A stretch of 32,803 nt of DNA from Nitrospira sp. (GTDB lineage Bacteria > Nitrospirota > Nitrospiria > Nitrospirales > Nitrospiraceae): positions 1 through 32,803 of the forward strand of contig JACOEJ010000030.1 of assembly GCA_024998645.1 (NCBI GenBank), given 5' to 3'. Shown here one piece after another: positions 31,910-32,803 of the stretch (positions are counted from its first letter, which is position 1; every line of letters begins with the position of its first letter). The notes under the pieces are model-generated. The model saw only the letters and a program-made list of their open reading frames with translations, had not been told where the DNA came from and did not search any database. The position numbers were made by a program, and so were the translations under genes.

Positions 31910-32803
31910 TTACGATGCCACGGCTCCGCCGCATGAGGAGCCGGATCCGGCCGTGCAGCCATAGCAATGGTTGCGGGTGACGATCCGTCGCTGATTGAGG
32001 AGTGCCGGATCAAAGTCACGAATGTGGCTCGGCGCCCCGTGATCCACCGGCAGTTCAAGCATCTGGTTGAAATCGCAGTCGTAGAGTTTCCCGTCCCAAC
32101 TGACGGACAACGTATACCGACACATCACACCGGCCGCTGCCGACGGATTGAAGGCATTGGTCAGGCGCTCCATGTAGCCTTCATAGTTGCCGCTATCCAC
32201 CAGAAACTCCAGAAACCGGCTCACTGGCATATTGGTGATCGTATAGAGGTGATTGAACTCCACGTCGTGCCTGGTGCGGAGTTCCTTCCTGAATTGGGCT
32301 TCGATCGCGTCCTGCTTCGGCGGGAGAAAGGCGCCCACCGGGTTATGCACGAGATTGAGCAGCAGCCCGCTTCCTTCTCGTGCATAGCCGAGCCGGTTCA
32401 AGAGTCGAAGCGCGTCAATGGATTTGTCGAAGATGCCTTCGCCGCGTTGCGCGTCGGTCTGACTCGCTCGGTAGTAGGGCAGGGAGGCGATCACTTCCAC
32501 GCGGTGAGCGGCGAGAAATTCCGCGAGGTCGGACTGCGACGGAATCTGCAGGATCGACAAATTACATCGATCCATGACATGGCGGCCGAGCGCACGCGCT
32601 TGTTCCACCAGCCACCGGAAATTCGGATTCAGTTCCGGCGCCCCGCCGGTAATGTCGACCGTGGGAATGTCGGTCTGAGCCAACGCGGCAATGCAAAGCT
32701 CCGCCGTTTCCCGTGACATGCTTTCCGTGCGGTCGGGCCCGGCGTCCACGTGACAATGTCGGCAGGTCTGGTTGCAGAGTTTGCCGACGTTGATTTGGAA
32801 GAC
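31910..32803 (-). CDS. arsS: ArsS-like radical SAM protein, 5' end outside the window
   Basis: Partial gene entering from the right edge; the visible 297 codons include the stop. The first visible residues read VFQINVGKLCNQTCRHCHVDAG, with the cluster-binding CxxxCxxC. Then come ITGGAPELNPNFRWLV, DRCNLSIL, VIASLPYY, NLVHNPVGAFLPP, FNHLYTITNMPVSRF, CRYTLSVSWDGKLYDCDFNQML and a C-terminal Cys cluster (NHCYGCTAGSGSSCGG). This combination of radical SAM core and Cys-rich C-terminus (DUF3641) is that of ArsS, the arsenosugar-biosynthesis enzyme family, though many homologues exist without proven arsenic chemistry. The cysteine-rich end probably binds further Fe-S clusters. It is 147 nt upstream of hflK on the same strand. 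Confidence 0.88.
   Translation of the reverse strand, partial: VFQINVGKLCNQTCRHCHVDAGPDRTESMSRETAELCIAALAQTDIPTVDITGGAPELNPNFRWLVEQARALGRHVMDRCNLSILQIPSQSDLAEFLAAHRVEVIASLPYYRASQTDAQRGEGIFDKSIDALRLLNRLGYAREGSGLLLNLVHNPVGAFLPPKQDAIEAQFRKELRTRHDVEFNHLYTITNMPVSRFLEFLVDSGNYEGYMERLTNAFNPSAAAGVMCRYTLSVSWDGKLYDCDFNQMLELPVDHGAPSHIRDFDPALLNQRRIVTRNHCYGCTAGSGSSCGGAVAS

Noticed and set aside
1..32803. CRISPR arrays, insertion sequences, prophage, tRNA or rRNA genes, toxin-antitoxin pairs
   Set aside because: No regularly spaced direct repeats, transposase or integrase motifs, cloverleaf sequences or small overlapping toxin-antitoxin ORFs were seen in any spacer.

Overview
The window reads as ordinary, gene-dense chromosome of a Gram-negative bacterium. 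Support for a Gram-negative envelope is an MsbA-type exporter, a lipobox lipoprotein, two lytic transglycosylases and an HflK/HflC pair. The coding style (about 60% GC in most genes, tight operons, frequent GTG/TTG starts) and the gene set (lone ArsS-type radical SAM, bS22-like mini ribosomal protein, zapB-zapA-rny-ymdB cluster, F0-only ATP synthase operon) suggest the Nitrospirota, something Nitrospira-like. That placement is inference, because no rRNA or other marker is present. I see no insertion sequence, prophage, CRISPR array, tRNA or rRNA.

Layout. 1-4.1 kb: an unknown 169-aa ORF and DNA polymerase IV (dinB) on +, converging on a minus-strand set of a 31-aa bS22-like ribosomal protein, an unknown 72-aa protein and an MsbA-like ABC exporter. 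4.2-9.6 kb: a lipoprotein and nadB on +, whose end overlaps a convergent lytic transglycosylase by 95 nt; then an aminotransferase and a chorismate-utilising enzyme on -, probably pabC and pabB. 9.7-11.6 kb: atpZ-atpB-atpE-atpF, the membrane half of ATP synthase only. 11.6-16.4 kb on -: rlmN, an active M16 protease, its inactive partner and larE.

16.4-24.8 kb on +: a large Slt-type transglycosylase, then zapB and zapA behind a near-consensus promoter, a 500-nt non-coding stretch that folds as a nested long-range RNA, rny (RNase Y), ymdB-type phosphodiesterase, xseA, xseB and tlyA. This looks like one long transcription unit for division, RNA turnover and DNA maintenance. 24.8-28.1 kb is AT-richer: sugar-nucleotide epimerase, rhodanese, cutA and a LytM (M23) peptidase ending in a textbook terminator. 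28.2-32.8 kb: fhs, then hflK-hflC on -, and the 3' part of an ArsS-like radical SAM gene running off the right edge.

The main unexplained signal is the zapA-rny spacer (about 19414-19799). Several nested helices with G.U pairs that only work on the + strand suggest a real RNA. It sits where 6S RNA is found in many bacteria (next to zapA), but is about twice the usual length.
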